Of a stretch of 64,000 nucleotides of DNA, positions 45,150 through 54,257 are shown piece by piece (position 1 is the first letter of the stretch; every line of letters begins with the position of its first letter). Made by a program: the position numbers and the translations under genes. The notes beneath the pieces were generated by a model that did no database searches, was not told where the DNA came from, and saw only the letters and a program-made list of their open reading frames with translations. Source of the DNA: Rhodococcus sp. 06-235-1A. Its GTDB lineage: Bacteria; Actinomycetota; Actinomycetes; Mycobacteriales; Mycobacteriaceae. The stretch lies in contig NZ_NOYI01000021.1 of the NCBI RefSeq assembly GCF_002258785.1, positions 186,001 through 250,000 on the forward strand, read 5' to 3'.

Positions 45150-46604
45150 ATGAGCGATCTATTGAACCGAGACACTCGACGCGCGGCCGCGAGGACCGCC
45201 CGCGTCGGCACCGGGCCGTCCCCCGATCAGTCGCGCATGCTGGCCGCCGTGGCGTTCAAGACCTCCGGTCTGGTGGTGGTGATCGCCACCACCGTCGTCC
45301 TGCTCACCCTCGTCTCGGTCAACAGCGATCTGACGGGCACCCTCGGAGCAATCGCCGGTTCGTGGTTCGCCGTACACCTGGTTCCCCTGAGCATCGGCGG
45401 AACTACCCTCGGTGTGGCACCTCTGCTGCCGACCGTGATCATCGGCTGGGCGGTGGCCCGCACGGTCCACCGCGCGGTGGATGCGGACACCGAACTCAAA
45501 ATGGTTCGGTGGGTGTTCGTCGCCTCGTTGGCCGGTCCGCTGGCGGTCACGGCCATCGCTCTGGCCGTCGCCAAGGATGCGTCCTCCGTCATCGGACTCT
45601 CGAGCCCCAACGCACTCGTCGCCTTTTCCTGGGTCGCAGGCGTGCACGCGGCTGCATCCGGAACGGGCTTGATCCTCGCGCGCTGGGATTCGCTGGTGCT
45701 CCACCGAAATCTGCCGGAGTGGGTTCGCGCCCTTGTCGCGCCGTTCGTGCGTGCACTGTCCGTTCTCGTCGCCGGTGGTGCGGCTGTGGTGCTACTCGCG
45801 CTGCTCGCCTCCTGGGCGACGGCAGGGTCATTGGTCGAGAGCGGACGTGATGTCGTCGGCATGCTCGGTCTGACCGCTCTCTCGGTGCTGTACCTCCCCA
45901 ACGTCCTGATCGGCGCGCTCGCCGTGGCGACCGGTTGCACGGCTGGTTTCGGCGACGCGTCGGTGAGCCTCTTCTCGACGACGGGCGGACCACTCCCGCC
46001 GTTGCCGATCCTGGCCGTCCTCCCCGAAGGGCCTGCGCAGACGATCTGGGTCGTCATGCTCGTCGTACCGATCGGTGCGGGGCTGCTGCTCGGGCGCGAC
46101 TGCGCCATCCGCAGCGCCGACATCCAGGTCGCGGTGTCCTCGGTGTGGGTGGTGGCAGCTGCCACCGGCGTGCTCGCAGCACTGTTCGGCTACGCCGCGG
46201 GCGGCAACCTCGGCACCTTCGGCACCGTCGAGGTGACCGTGTGGAGCTTCGGACTGCTGACGTTCGCGTGGCTGGCCGTCGTCGGTTCTGTGTCCGCCGC
46301 CATCGTCGTGTGGCGTCGAGCAGAACCCGAGCCGGAACACGACGAGCATGCTCCGGCAGTGGTCCCCGCCGCTGACGTGGCGATCGAAGCAACCCCCGCC
46401 GCCGAGTCGACAGACGATCCGGACGTCGAGGACGTAGTCGAGGCGGAGGTCGTGGACGAACCCACGGCCGAGCCGGTCGAGAAGCCGGCCGCCGAGACGG
46501 CCGTCGATGCAGATAGCGACGAACCTTTGGATGCCGAAATCGTCGCGCCGCCCGGGGAGCAGGACGAAGCGTCGAGCAGCGCCGAGGACGGACCTGCCCG
46601 GTAG
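45150..46604 (+). CDS. perM: PerM-like DUF6350 membrane protein
   Basis: 484 aa. A short cytoplasmic N-terminus is followed by about ten membrane segments (to residue ~390), then an acidic, Ala/Glu/Asp/Pro-rich cytoplasmic tail (EPEPEHDEHAPAVVPAADVA onward). Position between the 34-kDa antigen gene and purN is exactly that of M. tuberculosis Rv0955, PerM, required for persistence and reported to stabilise the divisome protein FtsB. The N-terminal RTARVGTGPSPDQSRMLAAV and LSIGGTTLGVAPLLPTVIIG are family-like. The symbol is assigned by synteny and fold. Confidence 0.88.
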   Translation: MSDLLNRDTRRAAARTARVGTGPSPDQSRMLAAVAFKTSGLVVVIATTVVLLTLVSVNSDLTGTLGAIAGSWFAVHLVPLSIGGTTLGVAPLLPTVIIGWAVARTVHRAVDADTELKMVRWVFVASLAGPLAVTAIALAVAKDASSVIGLSSPNALVAFSWVAGVHAAASGTGLILARWDSLVLHRNLPEWVRALVAPFVRALSVLVAGGAAVVLLALLASWATAGSLVESGRDVVGMLGLTALSVLYLPNVLIGALAVATGCTAGFGDASVSLFSTTGGPLPPLPILAVLPEGPAQTIWVVMLVVPIGAGLLLGRDCAIRSADIQVAVSSVWVVAAATGVLAALFGYAAGGNLGTFGTVEVTVWSFGLLTFAWLAVVGSVSAAIVVWRRAEPEPEHDEHAPAVVPAADVAIEATPAAESTDDPDVEDVVEAEVVDEPTAEPVEKPAAETAVDADSDEPLDAEIVAPPGEQDEASSSAEDGPAR

Positions 46605-46678
46605 GCAGTGTGTGGGGCGCAGCGACTAGGCTTTCTGCTGGCTCGAACGTTCCCCCTCGACACCTCAGGAGTAGTGCG

Positions 46679-47302
46679 CTGACTGCCTTGCGTGAGACAC
46701 CCGCGCGGGTCGTCGTCCTCGCATCGGGGACCGGCTCGCTCCTGCAGTCGATCATCGCGGCGACATCGTCCGAGAGCTATCCCGCGTGCATCGTCGCCGT
46801 CGGAGTCGACCGCGATTGCGACGCTGCCCGCCGTGCGGACGAGGCCGGCATCCCGAACTTCCGAATCGGGCTGAAGGACTGTGCCGATCGGGCCCAGTGG
46901 GACATCGCGCTCACCGAGGCCGTCCTGGGTCACGAGCCCGATCTGATCGTCACCGCCGGTTTCATGAAAATTCTCGGTGCCGCGTTTCTCGGTGCTTTCG
47001 CCGGACGCATCGTCAACACTCACCCCGCGCTCCTGCCGTCGTTTCCGGGTGCGCATGCCGTTCGGGATGCACTCGATCACGGCGTCAAACTGACCGGTTC
47101 GACGGTTCATCTGGTCGATTCCGGCGTCGACACCGGGCCGATCCTGGCGCAGGAAGCCGTTCCGGTTCTCGACGGCGACGACGAGGCCGCGTTGCACGAA
47201 CGCATCAAGACTGTCGAGCGACGGTTGCTGGTCGACGTGATCGCAGCCGTGGCCACCACAGGTGTCACCTCCGATGGACGAAAGGCTCAGATAATCCGAT
47301 GA
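46679..47302 (+). CDS. purN: Phosphoribosylglycinamide formyltransferase
   Basis: About 207 aa. Transfers a formyl group from 10-formyl-THF to GAR in purine synthesis. [17 protein letters not shown] is the N-terminal phosphate-binding motif. The catalytic Asn-His-Asp set is visible as [16 protein letters not shown] and [12 protein letters not shown]. The start is uncertain: AGGAG at 46667-46671 is well spaced only for a CTG at 46679; TTG 46688 is 16 nt away, and GTG 46610 would overlap perM's vicinity without a ribosome site. Its stop overlaps purH (ATGA). Confidence 0.93.
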   Translation: MTALRETPARVVVLASGTGSLLQSIIAATSSESYPACIVAVGVDRDCDAARRADEAGIPNFRIGLKDCADRAQWDIALTEAVLGHEPDLIVTAGFMKILGAAFLGAFAGRIVNTHPALLPSFPGAHAVRDALDHGVKLTGSTVHLVDSGVDTGPILAQEAVPVLDGDDEAALHERIKTVERRLLVDVIAAVATTGVTSDGRKAQIIR

Positions 47303-48849
47303 GTGAACGTAAAGCGGTGCGTCGCGCACTGGTCAGCGTCTACGACAAGACCGGACTGATCGAACTGGCGACCGGCTTGCACGGTGCGGGCGTCGCTCTC
47401 GTGTCCACCGGATCGACGGCGAGCAAGATCGCCGACGCCGGAATCCCGGTCACCAAGGTCGAGGACCTCACCGGATTTCCCGAGACCCTCGAGGGACGCG
47501 TCAAGACGCTGCACCCCAGAGTCCATGCCGGCGTGCTCGCCGATACCCGTAAGCCCGAACACCTTTCGCAGCTGGAGGAGCTGGGCATCGAGGCATTCGA
47601 GCTCGTCGTGGTGAACCTGTATCCGTTCACCGAGACCGTTCGCAGTGGTGCGACGCCCGACGAATGCGTCGAGCAGATCGACATCGGCGGACCGTCGATG
47701 GTGCGTGCCGCGGCCAAGAACCACCCGTCGGTTGCCGTGGTTGTCGACCCCAACCGTTACGAGGACGTTCTGACTGCCGTCGCGGGTGGTGGGTTCACCC
47801 TCGCCGAGCGCACTTCGCTTGCAGCGCAGGCATTTCAGCACACCGCCGCCTACGACGTCGCGGTGGCGTCGTGGATGAGCAGCGTGCTGGTCGAGTCCGA
47901 GTCCTCGTTCCCCGAATGGATCGGTGGAACCTGGGACCGCGCGGCCGTGCTCCGCTACGGCGAGAACCCGCACCAGGCTGCGGCGCTGTATGTCGATCCT
48001 GCGGGTACGGGCATCGCTCAGGCCGAGCAGTTGCACGGTAAAGAGATGTCGTACAACAACTTCACCGATTCCGACGCGGCCTGGCGGGCGGCCTTCGATC
48101 ATGCCGAGCCCACCGTCGCGATCATCAAGCACGCGAATCCGTGTGGCATCGCCGTCGGCAAGGACATCGCCGAGGCGCACCGCAAGGCGCATGCCTGCGA
48201 TCCGGTGAGTGCCTACGGCGGCGTCATCGCAGCCAACCGCGAGGTCACCGTCGAGATGGCCGAGCAGGTGGCGGAGATCTTCACCGAGGTCATCATCGCT
48301 CCGTCCTATGCCGACGGTGCACTCGGAGTGCTGCAGCGCAAGAAGAACATTCGCGTGCTGCTGGCGGACGCACCGTCCACATCCGGCGTCGAACTCAAGC
48401 CGATCTCCGGCGGCGCACTGCTGCAGCAGCGCGACGTTCTCGACGCAGACGGCGACAATCCAGCCAACTGGACTCTCGCCGCCGGTGAGCCTGCCGACGA
48501 GCAGACCCTGAAGGATCTCGAATTCGCCTGGCGTGCAGGCAGAGCCGTCAAGTCCAACGCGATCCTGCTCGCCCACGACGGTGCGTCGGTCGGCGTCGGA
48601 ATGGGCCAGGTCAACCGCGTCGACGCCGCCCACCTCGCTGTACAGCGAGCCGGGGACCGCGTCGCCGGTTCGGTGGCTTCCTCCGATGCCTTCTTCCCGT
48701 TCCCCGACGGCCTGCAGGTGCTGATGAGCGCTGGCGTCAAAGCCGTTGTGCAGCCTGGTGGTTCGGTTCGCGACAACGAAGTGATCGCTGCGGCACAGGA
48801 CGCGGGCGTGACGCTGTACCTGACTGGTTCGCGGCACTTCGCTCACTGA
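47299..48849 (+). CDS. purH: Bifunctional AICAR transformylase/IMP cyclohydrolase
   Basis: 516 aa; last two steps to IMP. N-terminal MGS-like IMP cyclohydrolase (about 1-200): [39 protein letters not shown]-terminal AICAR transformylase: [39 protein letters not shown] (catalytic Lys-His region) and [14 protein letters not shown] overlaps the purN stop, so the two are coupled. The following hairpin B1 begins 8 bp after the stop and probably terminates the operon. Confidence 0.97.
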   Translation: MSERKAVRRALVSVYDKTGLIELATGLHGAGVALVSTGSTASKIADAGIPVTKVEDLTGFPETLEGRVKTLHPRVHAGVLADTRKPEHLSQLEELGIEAFELVVVNLYPFTETVRSGATPDECVEQIDIGGPSMVRAAAKNHPSVAVVVDPNRYEDVLTAVAGGGFTLAERTSLAAQAFQHTAAYDVAVASWMSSVLVESESSFPEWIGGTWDRAAVLRYGENPHQAAALYVDPAGTGIAQAEQLHGKEMSYNNFTDSDAAWRAAFDHAEPTVAIIKHANPCGIAVGKDIAEAHRKAHACDPVSAYGGVIAANREVTVEMAEQVAEIFTEVIIAPSYADGALGVLQRKKNIRVLLADAPSTSGVELKPISGGALLQQRDVLDADGDNPANWTLAAGEPADEQTLKDLEFAWRAGRAVKSNAILLAHDGASVGVGMGQVNRVDAAHLAVQRAGDRVAGSVASSDAFFPFPDGLQVLMSAGVKAVVQPGGSVRDNEVIAAAQDAGVTLYLTGSRHFAH

Positions 48850-48856
48850 TCGACCC

Positions 48857-48917
48857 CCGAGCTCGCACTTATGCAGGCCTTTACCTCATTCTTGGCCGCA
48901 TAACTGCGAACTCGGCG
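48857..48917. repeat. Hairpin repeat B1 (61 bp), 5' flank of the DUF559 pseudogene
   Basis: Arms CCGAGCTCGCACTTATGC (48857-48874) and GCATAACTGCGAACTCGG (48898-48915) pair at 16 of 18 positions. The loop has an inner GGCC/GGCC pair. It is the same length as B2 (49700-49760), whose arms it matches at 14/18 and 18/20 positions while the loops have diverged. It lies immediately after purH and can serve as its terminator. Confidence 0.85.
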
Positions 48918-48953
48918 ATCTGTGGATGAGCAAAATAGTTGTCCACAGATCGC
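48915..48953. repeat. Inverted repeat containing two DnaA-box-like 9-mers
   Basis: Perfect 12-bp arms GCGATCTGTGGA and TCCACAGATCGC around a 15-nt loop. The loop edges complete TTGTCCACA (exact actinobacterial DnaA-box consensus) and, on the opposite strand, TCATCCACA (8 of 9). It overlaps the outer edge of hairpin B1. It may be coincidence, or part of the mobile cassette. Confidence 0.6.
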
Positions 48954-48998
48954 ATCGAGGGCCGTTTTCGGAGGTGTCGGCCCTGCCAAGGTTGACCC

Positions 48999-49807
48999 AT
49001 GGGGCCTCACGGCGGGCCGTTTCGCGGATCGGCGGCGGTCCATGGCGCGAAGTGGATCGACTCGAGCACTCCGCCGAGCGTGCTGGCGAAGGGGAGATCA
49101 CACCAGTTGCCCGGGCTGCGAATCCACCACGACGCGTTCGATACCGCGATGTGACGATCATCCACGGGTTCTCGGTGTCCACTCCTGTGCGCACTGGATT
49201 CGATATCGGCCGCTGGATCCCGCCGCCGCTATCCGTGATCTTCCTCGACTCACTGTTGGCTGCAACCGGGGTCTACGGGGAGGCCATGCGTGAGTACGCG
49301 TTGCAGCGGCCGGGCACCCGAGGAATCCGCCGCTTGTTCGATGCGCTCGATGTCGTCGATTGCGGTGCGGAATCGCCACAAAAGACACGCACTCGGCTCT
49401 TGCTGGTCGAGGCGGGGTTGCCGAAGCCCGAGACACAAATCGAAATTCGTGACAGTTCGGGCAGGTTCGTGGCACGCATCGACTTGGGGTGGCGCCGTTG
49501 GCAGGTGGGGGTGGAATACGAAGGCGTTCACCACTGGCTCGAAGAGCGTCAGCGGACCCGAGACATCGAGCGGTTCGAGGATCTCGACCGAGCCGAGTGG
49601 CGTATCGTCCGCATCAATTCCGAGCAGATGCGGCTGCGACCCCACGAGATAGTGACACCGGGTGAGGGCATCGCTCCGGGCCGCGGGTGCCTCGGTGTAG
49701 CGAGATCGCACTCATGTGGGCGATTTGTCTTGTTCAAGGAGCATAGGTGCGAACTCGGCGGCAGCGCTCTTCCGCTCTCGATGGCAGCATCGGCCAAACG
49801 CTCGTAG
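48999..49807 (+). pseudogene. Truncated, frameshifted DUF559/Vsr-like endonuclease gene
   Basis: Remnant of a paralogue of the endonuclease-domain family. Frame 48999 reads SAAVHGAKWIDSSTPPS and LPGLRIHHDAFDTAM before a stop. About 49146-49150 the family sequence continues one base back (DVTIIHGFSVSTPVRTGFDI), consistent with loss of a single G. The rest is intact: GAESPQKTRTRLLLVEAGLP, RIDLGWRRWQVGVEYEGVHH, and ERFEDLDRAEWRIVRINSEQ. The N-terminal winged-helix region is missing; codons before 48999 show no similarity. The C-terminus reads through hairpin B2 into non-homologous residues. Probably inactive. Confidence 0.8.
49700..49760. repeat. Hairpin repeat B2 (61 bp), 3' flank of the DUF559 pseudogene
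   Basis: Arms GCGAGATCGCACTCATG and its partner CATAGGTGCGAACTCGG pair imperfectly. Direct copy of B1 with conserved arms and diverged loop. It ends 57 bp before the next gene's start, leaving room for a promoter. The pseudogene frame runs straight through it. Confidence 0.8.
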
Positions 49808-49816
49808 CGTGGAGAA

Positions 49817-51202
49817 GTGACCTCTACCAAACCTGGCATCTCCACTCTCGGCGAACTCAAGGCATCCGGACATCGGCAGCGGTCGATCAAGGAAGAGTTG
49901 CGGGAAAATCTTCTGAAGTCATTGCGTGACGGCGTAGATCCGTGGCCGGGAATCGTGGGATTCGGCTCGACGGTGTTGCCGCAGTTCGAACGCGCGATTC
50001 TGGCCGGTCATGACGTGGTTCTGCTCGGCGAGCGCGGGCAGGGCAAGACGCGTCTGCTGCGCACTCTGAATCTGCTGCTCGACGAGTGGGTGCCGGTGAT
50101 CGCCGGAGCCGAACTCGGCGAGCACCCGTACGAGCCGATCACGCCGGCCAGCATTCGCACAGCAGCCGAAATGGGCGACGACCTGCCCGTCGAGTGGCGG
50201 CACCGCAGCGAGCGGTACGCCGAGAAACTTGCCACCCCGGATACGTCGGTGGCCGACCTCGTCGGTGACGTCGATCCCGTCAAGGTCGCCGAAGGGCGCA
50301 GCTTGGGCGATCCGGAGACCATTCACTTCGGACTCGTTCCGCGGAGCCACCGCGGCATCGTGGCGATCAATGAGCTCCCCGACCTCGCCGAGCGCATCCA
50401 GGTCTCGTTGCTCAACGTGATGGAGGAGCGCGACATCCAGGTGCGCGGCTACACGCTGCGTCTGCCACTCGACGTCATGCTGGTGGCGAGCGCGAACCCG
50501 GAGGACTACACCAATCGCGGACGCATCATCACCCCGCTCAAGGACCGCTTCGGTGCCGAGATCAGAACGCACTACCCCCTCGAGCTGGACGACGAGGTGG
50601 CCGTCATCGATCAGGAAGCGGATCTTCAGGCCGCCGTCCCGACCTACCTCCTCGAGGTGCTCGCCCGCTTCACTCGACTGCTGCGGGAGTCGCCGTCGGT
50701 GGATCAGCGCTCCGGCGTCTCCGCTCGATTCGCGATTGCAGCTGCCGAAACCATCGCGGCCGCAGCCGTTCACCGGGCCGCGATACTCGGAGAGGCCGAG
50801 CCCGTGGCCCGGCCGGTCGATCTGGGCACCATCATCGAGGTACTGCGCGGCAAGGTCGAGTTCGAGTCGGGTGAGGAGGGACGCGAAATCGAGGTGCTCG
50901 AACACATGCTGCGCCGTGCGACGGCCGATACCGTTCGGGCGCATCTCGGCGGCATCAACCTGGCCGCGCTGGTGACGGCAGTCGAGACCGGCGAGCCGAT
51001 CGTCACCGGCGACCGGATCACCGCCAAGGCTCTGCTCGACGAGCTGCCCGACGTCGAGGTGATCGGCGACATCCACGAGCGTCTGAACGCCACCTCGGAC
51101 GGCGAGAAGGCAGCCGCGGTCGAACTCGCTCTCGAAGGTCTCTACCTGGCGCGCCGGATCTCCAAAGACCCCGACGACGACGGCCAGACGGTGTACAGCT
51201 GA
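49817..51202 (+). CDS. Magnesium-chelatase-like MoxR/BchI AAA+ ATPase
   Basis: 461 aa, GTG start with GGAGAA upstream. AAA+ module: Walker A GERGQGKT at 71-78, Walker B-like GIVAINELPDLAERIQVSLL, sensor/ATPase stretch DVMLVASANPEDYTNRGRII and arginine-finger region LKDRFGAEIRTHYP. Homologous to Rv0958. These ATPases work with VWA proteins as chaperone-like machines; here the VWA partner overlaps its stop by 1 nt (TGATG). It is not expected to be a true Mg-chelatase in the absence of chlorophyll or cobalt-chelatase partners. Target unknown. Confidence 0.92.
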   Translation: MTSTKPGISTLGELKASGHRQRSIKEELRENLLKSLRDGVDPWPGIVGFGSTVLPQFERAILAGHDVVLLGERGQGKTRLLRTLNLLLDEWVPVIAGAELGEHPYEPITPASIRTAAEMGDDLPVEWRHRSERYAEKLATPDTSVADLVGDVDPVKVAEGRSLGDPETIHFGLVPRSHRGIVAINELPDLAERIQVSLLNVMEERDIQVRGYTLRLPLDVMLVASANPEDYTNRGRIITPLKDRFGAEIRTHYPLELDDEVAVIDQEADLQAAVPTYLLEVLARFTRLLRESPSVDQRSGVSARFAIAAAETIAAAAVHRAAILGEAEPVARPVDLGTIIEVLRGKVEFESGEEGREIEVLEHMLRRATADTVRAHLGGINLAALVTAVETGEPIVTGDRITAKALLDELPDVEVIGDIHERLNATSDGEKAAAVELALEGLYLARRISKDPDDDGQTVYS

Positions 51203-53148
51203 TGCGTCGGTCCAGATACGGGCGCTATCACGATGGGCCGGATCCCCTTGCGCCACCGGTGGATCTGCGCGAGGCGCTCGACGCTATCGGCGAGGACGTC
51301 CTCGAGGGTGCGTCGCCGCGTAGGGCATTGCAGGAGATGCTGCGCCGCGGGACGAAGAACATGCGTGGGCTCGACGACCTGGCCGCGCAGGCCGCCAAGC
51401 GTCGTCGAGATCTGTTGAAGAAGAACAATCTCGATGGCACGTTGCAGGAAGTGCGTGAGCTGCTGGACAAGGCGGTGCTCGAGGAGCGCAAGGCGTTGGC
51501 GCGCGCCCTCGACGACGACGCTCGGTTCCAGGAGATGCAGATCGGCGATCTCTCACCGTCCACTGCCCAAGCGGTGCAGGAGCTTTCGGACTACGACTGG
51601 CGTTCGTCGGAAGCGCGCGAGAACTACGAGAAGATCAAGGACCTGCTCGGACGCGAAATGCTCGATCAGCGTTTCGCCGGCATGAAGCAGGCCCTCGAAG
51701 GTGCCACCGACGAGGACCGCCAGGCCATCAGCGAGATGCTGAAGGACCTCAACGACTTGCTCGACGCCCACAACAAGGGTGAGAACACCGACGAGCAGTT
51801 CGACGAGTTCATGAACAAGCACGGTCAGCACTTCCCGGAGAACCCGAAGAACGTCGACGAGCTGCTGGACTCACTCGCTCAGCGAGCTGCGGCGGCTCAA
51901 CGGCTGCGTAACTCTCTGACCCCCGAGCAGCGGGCCGAGCTGGATGCGTTGGCGCAGCAGGCCTTCGGCGATTCGAACCTGCTGAATCAGCTCGATCAGC
52001 TCGATCAGAATCTCCAGCAGGCCAGGCCCGGTGAGGACTGGGACGGTTCGCAGAACTTCCGCGGCGAGAACGGTATGGGGCTGGGCGACGGTACCGGTGC
52101 GCTTCAGGACATCGCCGATCTCGAGAACCTGGGAAATCAGCTCTCGCAGCAGTACAACGGCGCCGCACTGGACGATATCGACGCCGACGCGTTGCTGAAG
52201 CAACTCGGGCCCGAGGCGGCGGCCGATGCGCGGATGCTCTCCGAGCTCGAAAAGGCGCTGCAGCAGCAAGGTTTCATGGACAAGGGTGCCGACGGCCAAT
52301 GGCGGCTGTCACCCAAGGCGATGCGGCAACTGGGGCAGTCCGCGCTCAAGGATGTCGCGGGAAAGCTGTCTCGACGCGGCGGCGAGCGAGACACCCGCAA
52401 GGCGGGCGCGATGGGGGAGCCGACCGGTGCGTCGCGGGCGTGGGAGTTCGGCGACACCGAACCGTGGGACGTCACACGCACGGTCAACAACGCAGTACTG
52501 CGCTCGGCGGCAACAGGATCGGGCTTCCCGGTGCAGCTGCAGGTGACCGATGTAGAAATCAGCGAGACCGAGACCAGAACGCAGGCTGCCGTGGCACTGC
52601 TGGTCGACACGTCGTTCTCGATGGTGATGGACGGCCGCTGGGTGCCGATGAAACGCACCGCGCTGGCTCTCAACCATCTGGTCAGCACTCGCTTCCGCGG
52701 GGACGATCTGCAGCTGATCGGATTCGGCAGGCACGCACAGACATTGACGGCATCGGAGCTGGCCGGGCTGGATGGTGCCTACGATCAGGGCACCAACTTG
52801 CACCATGCCCTGATGCTCGCGGTGCGTCATCTGCGTCGTCATCCCAACGCGCAGCCGGTGGTGTTGATCGTGACCGACGGTGAGCCGACGGCGCATCTCG
52901 AGCCGGACGGCCATGCGTACTTCGACTACCCGCCGTCATCGAAGACTCTGGGCCTGACCGTGCGGGAGCTCGATACTGTCGCGAAACTCGGTGCGCAGGT
53001 GACGATCTTCCGGCTGGGCGACGATCCGGGCCTTGCGCGGGTGGTCGACAAGATGGCAGAGCGAGTGGGTGGACGCGTCATCGCGCCGGATCTGGACGGA
53101 CTGGGTGCTGCGGTGGTGAGTGACTACCTCAAGCGTCGGCGATCGTAG
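51202..53148 (+). CDS. VWA-domain partner of the chelatase-like ATPase
   Basis: 648 aa. A long, charged, largely helical N-terminal and middle region (about 1-400, Glu/Gln/Asp-rich) precedes the C-terminal VWA domain. The MIDAS DxSxS is intact as DTSFS at 469-473, with the Thr in YDQGTNLHHAL and the Asp in VLIVTDGEPTAH completing the metal site. Homologous to Rv0959 and translationally coupled to the ATPase gene. Probably presents a substrate or metal-binding client to the AAA+ ring. Confidence 0.92.
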   Translation: MRRSRYGRYHDGPDPLAPPVDLREALDAIGEDVLEGASPRRALQEMLRRGTKNMRGLDDLAAQAAKRRRDLLKKNNLDGTLQEVRELLDKAVLEERKALARALDDDARFQEMQIGDLSPSTAQAVQELSDYDWRSSEARENYEKIKDLLGREMLDQRFAGMKQALEGATDEDRQAISEMLKDLNDLLDAHNKGENTDEQFDEFMNKHGQHFPENPKNVDELLDSLAQRAAAAQRLRNSLTPEQRAELDALAQQAFGDSNLLNQLDQLDQNLQQARPGEDWDGSQNFRGENGMGLGDGTGALQDIADLENLGNQLSQQYNGAALDDIDADALLKQLGPEAAADARMLSELEKALQQQGFMDKGADGQWRLSPKAMRQLGQSALKDVAGKLSRRGGERDTRKAGAMGEPTGASRAWEFGDTEPWDVTRTVNNAVLRSAATGSGFPVQLQVTDVEISETETRTQAAVALLVDTSFSMVMDGRWVPMKRTALALNHLVSTRFRGDDLQLIGFGRHAQTLTASELAGLDGAYDQGTNLHHALMLAVRHLRRHPNAQPVVLIVTDGEPTAHLEPDGHAYFDYPPSSKTLGLTVRELDTVAKLGAQVTIFRLGDDPGLARVVDKMAERVGGRVIAPDLDGLGAAVVSDYLKRRRS

Positions 53149-53721
53149 TTACTTCTCTGCTGCCTTGATGTCCACCGAAACGCCGCCCCAGAACGCGAAG
53201 CCGGTGATGATCACCCGCGGCGCGCCGGGGTGCGTCGCGCTGACGTGCTCGAAGCCGCCCATGATGCCCATGCCGCGGACCTCGACGCTCACTCCGGGCG
53301 GCACGGTGACCTCGATGCCGCCCATGATGGCGACGCAGTTGATGGTCGTTTCCTCGGTGGAGAACGACGCCCGGCGTAGGTCGAGTTCGATGCCTCCCCA
53401 GAAGGCGAACGCATCGATACGCGCCGCCGCGGTCCACTCTCCTTTGCGTACAGCGCCACTCATGATCGCGATCACGCGGTCGTTCGCGGAGCCACCGGAC
53501 GGTGCAGCAGACGGCGGCGGAGACAGAACGAGGTCTCCGGTAAGTACGTCGAGTTCGCCGTAGGTCTTCGCCTGGTACACCGCCGCAGTGCGTTCGTCGT
53601 ATTCGCTCACGGTGAGTTGACCGTTCGCGAAGGCGTCGCTGAGCAGCTGTGCGACCAGGTTCCTGTCGGCATCGGCCGCGCGTACCTGGCTTCGATCTCG
53701 GTCGGGGAGATGATCGCTCAC
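53149..53721 (-). CDS. DUF1707 and LiaF-C-like domain protein
   Basis: 190 aa from GTG 53721. DUF1707 at about 10-65 (RAADADRNLVAQLLSDAFAN, GQLTVSEYDERTAAVYQAKT) is followed by a Ser/Pro linker and a C-terminal beta-helix-like repeat region (about 95-190) with recurring MGGIEV/WGGIEL/WGGVSV turns, as in DUF2154/LiaF C-terminal domains. DUF1707 proteins are common in mycolic-acid bacteria (Rv0966c is the syntenic type); function unknown, possibly envelope-stress sensing. An upstream in-frame start at 53757 overlaps the lipoprotein gene. Stop codon abuts the VWA gene stop. Confidence 0.85.
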   Translation of the reverse strand: MSDHLPDRDRSQVRAADADRNLVAQLLSDAFANGQLTVSEYDERTAAVYQAKTYGELDVLTGDLVLSPPPSAAPSGGSANDRVIAIMSGAVRKGEWTAAARIDAFAFWGGIELDLRRASFSTEETTINCVAIMGGIEVTVPPGVSVEVRGMGIMGGFEHVSATHPGAPRVIITGFAFWGGVSVDIKAAEK

Positions 53722-53746
53722 CGATCGGACCCTACCTTTTCGAAGG

Positions 53747-54211
53747 TCAGGCCGCATTCAGGATGGTGCGGCTACCGAGAGGCGATGCCAACGTCATCTG
53801 CATGGTGGCGTAGACGGCAACCATGATGCAGGACTTGTCGGCGGCGTCGGGCCTGGTGCCGGTGCGCAGTTCGATGGTGACGGTGGTGTCGGTCTCGGTC
53901 ACCGTCGCATCGGCCCCGTAGCACTCGGGAGTGCCTGTCACGAAGTGCACCGCAATGGTGTTGGGGGAGACCTGGCTCCACGACTCGAACGGAGTGGTGG
54001 TGGCGCGGATCAGATCGGGAGTCGACTCGAACATCGTGCCGACGTCGCCGACGGGAACCTCGTGTGGAACCGGAGGGGCGCTGGCCTGCTGGATGTGGCC
54101 GACGGGTGTGGTGGAACCGACCGTGGGCGTTGTGTCCTCGTCGCCACCGGCGACCGTACTGCAGCCCGCCAGCAGCAGGCACAACATGACACCTGCAGCG
54201 AGAAACCTCAT
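53747..54211 (-). CDS. Secreted lipoprotein, function unknown
   Basis: 154 aa. Type II signal peptide with lipobox LLAGC (Cys17), then a Thr/Pro-rich spacer and a small beta-rich domain at about 75-150 (SWSQVSPNTIAVHFVTGTPE, TETDTTVTIELRTGTRPDAA). One disulfide is possible (ECYG, SCIM). Anchored on the outer face of the membrane. It is 26 bp upstream of the DUF1707 gene and may be co-transcribed with it. Family not recognised. Confidence 0.8.
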   Translation of the reverse strand: MRFLAAGVMLCLLLAGCSTVAGGDEDTTPTVGSTTPVGHIQQASAPPVPHEVPVGDVGTMFESTPDLIRATTTPFESWSQVSPNTIAVHFVTGTPECYGADATVTETDTTVTIELRTGTRPDAADKSCIMVAVYATMQMTLASPLGSRTILNAA

Positions 54212-54257
54212 GCATCCAAACTAGCGCTGGGAGCTGAGGAGAACCTTTGCATTCGGC

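Noticed and set aside
48926..49807. Intact endonuclease gene from ATG 48926
   Set aside because: The first ~75 codons do not resemble the family, whereas the correct family sequence is present in another frame up to a frameshift near 49148.
49817..53148. Bona fide magnesium or cobalt chelatase subunits
   Set aside because: No large catalytic chelatase subunit or tetrapyrrole gene is nearby; the pair matches the widespread MoxR-type AAA+/VWA system instead.
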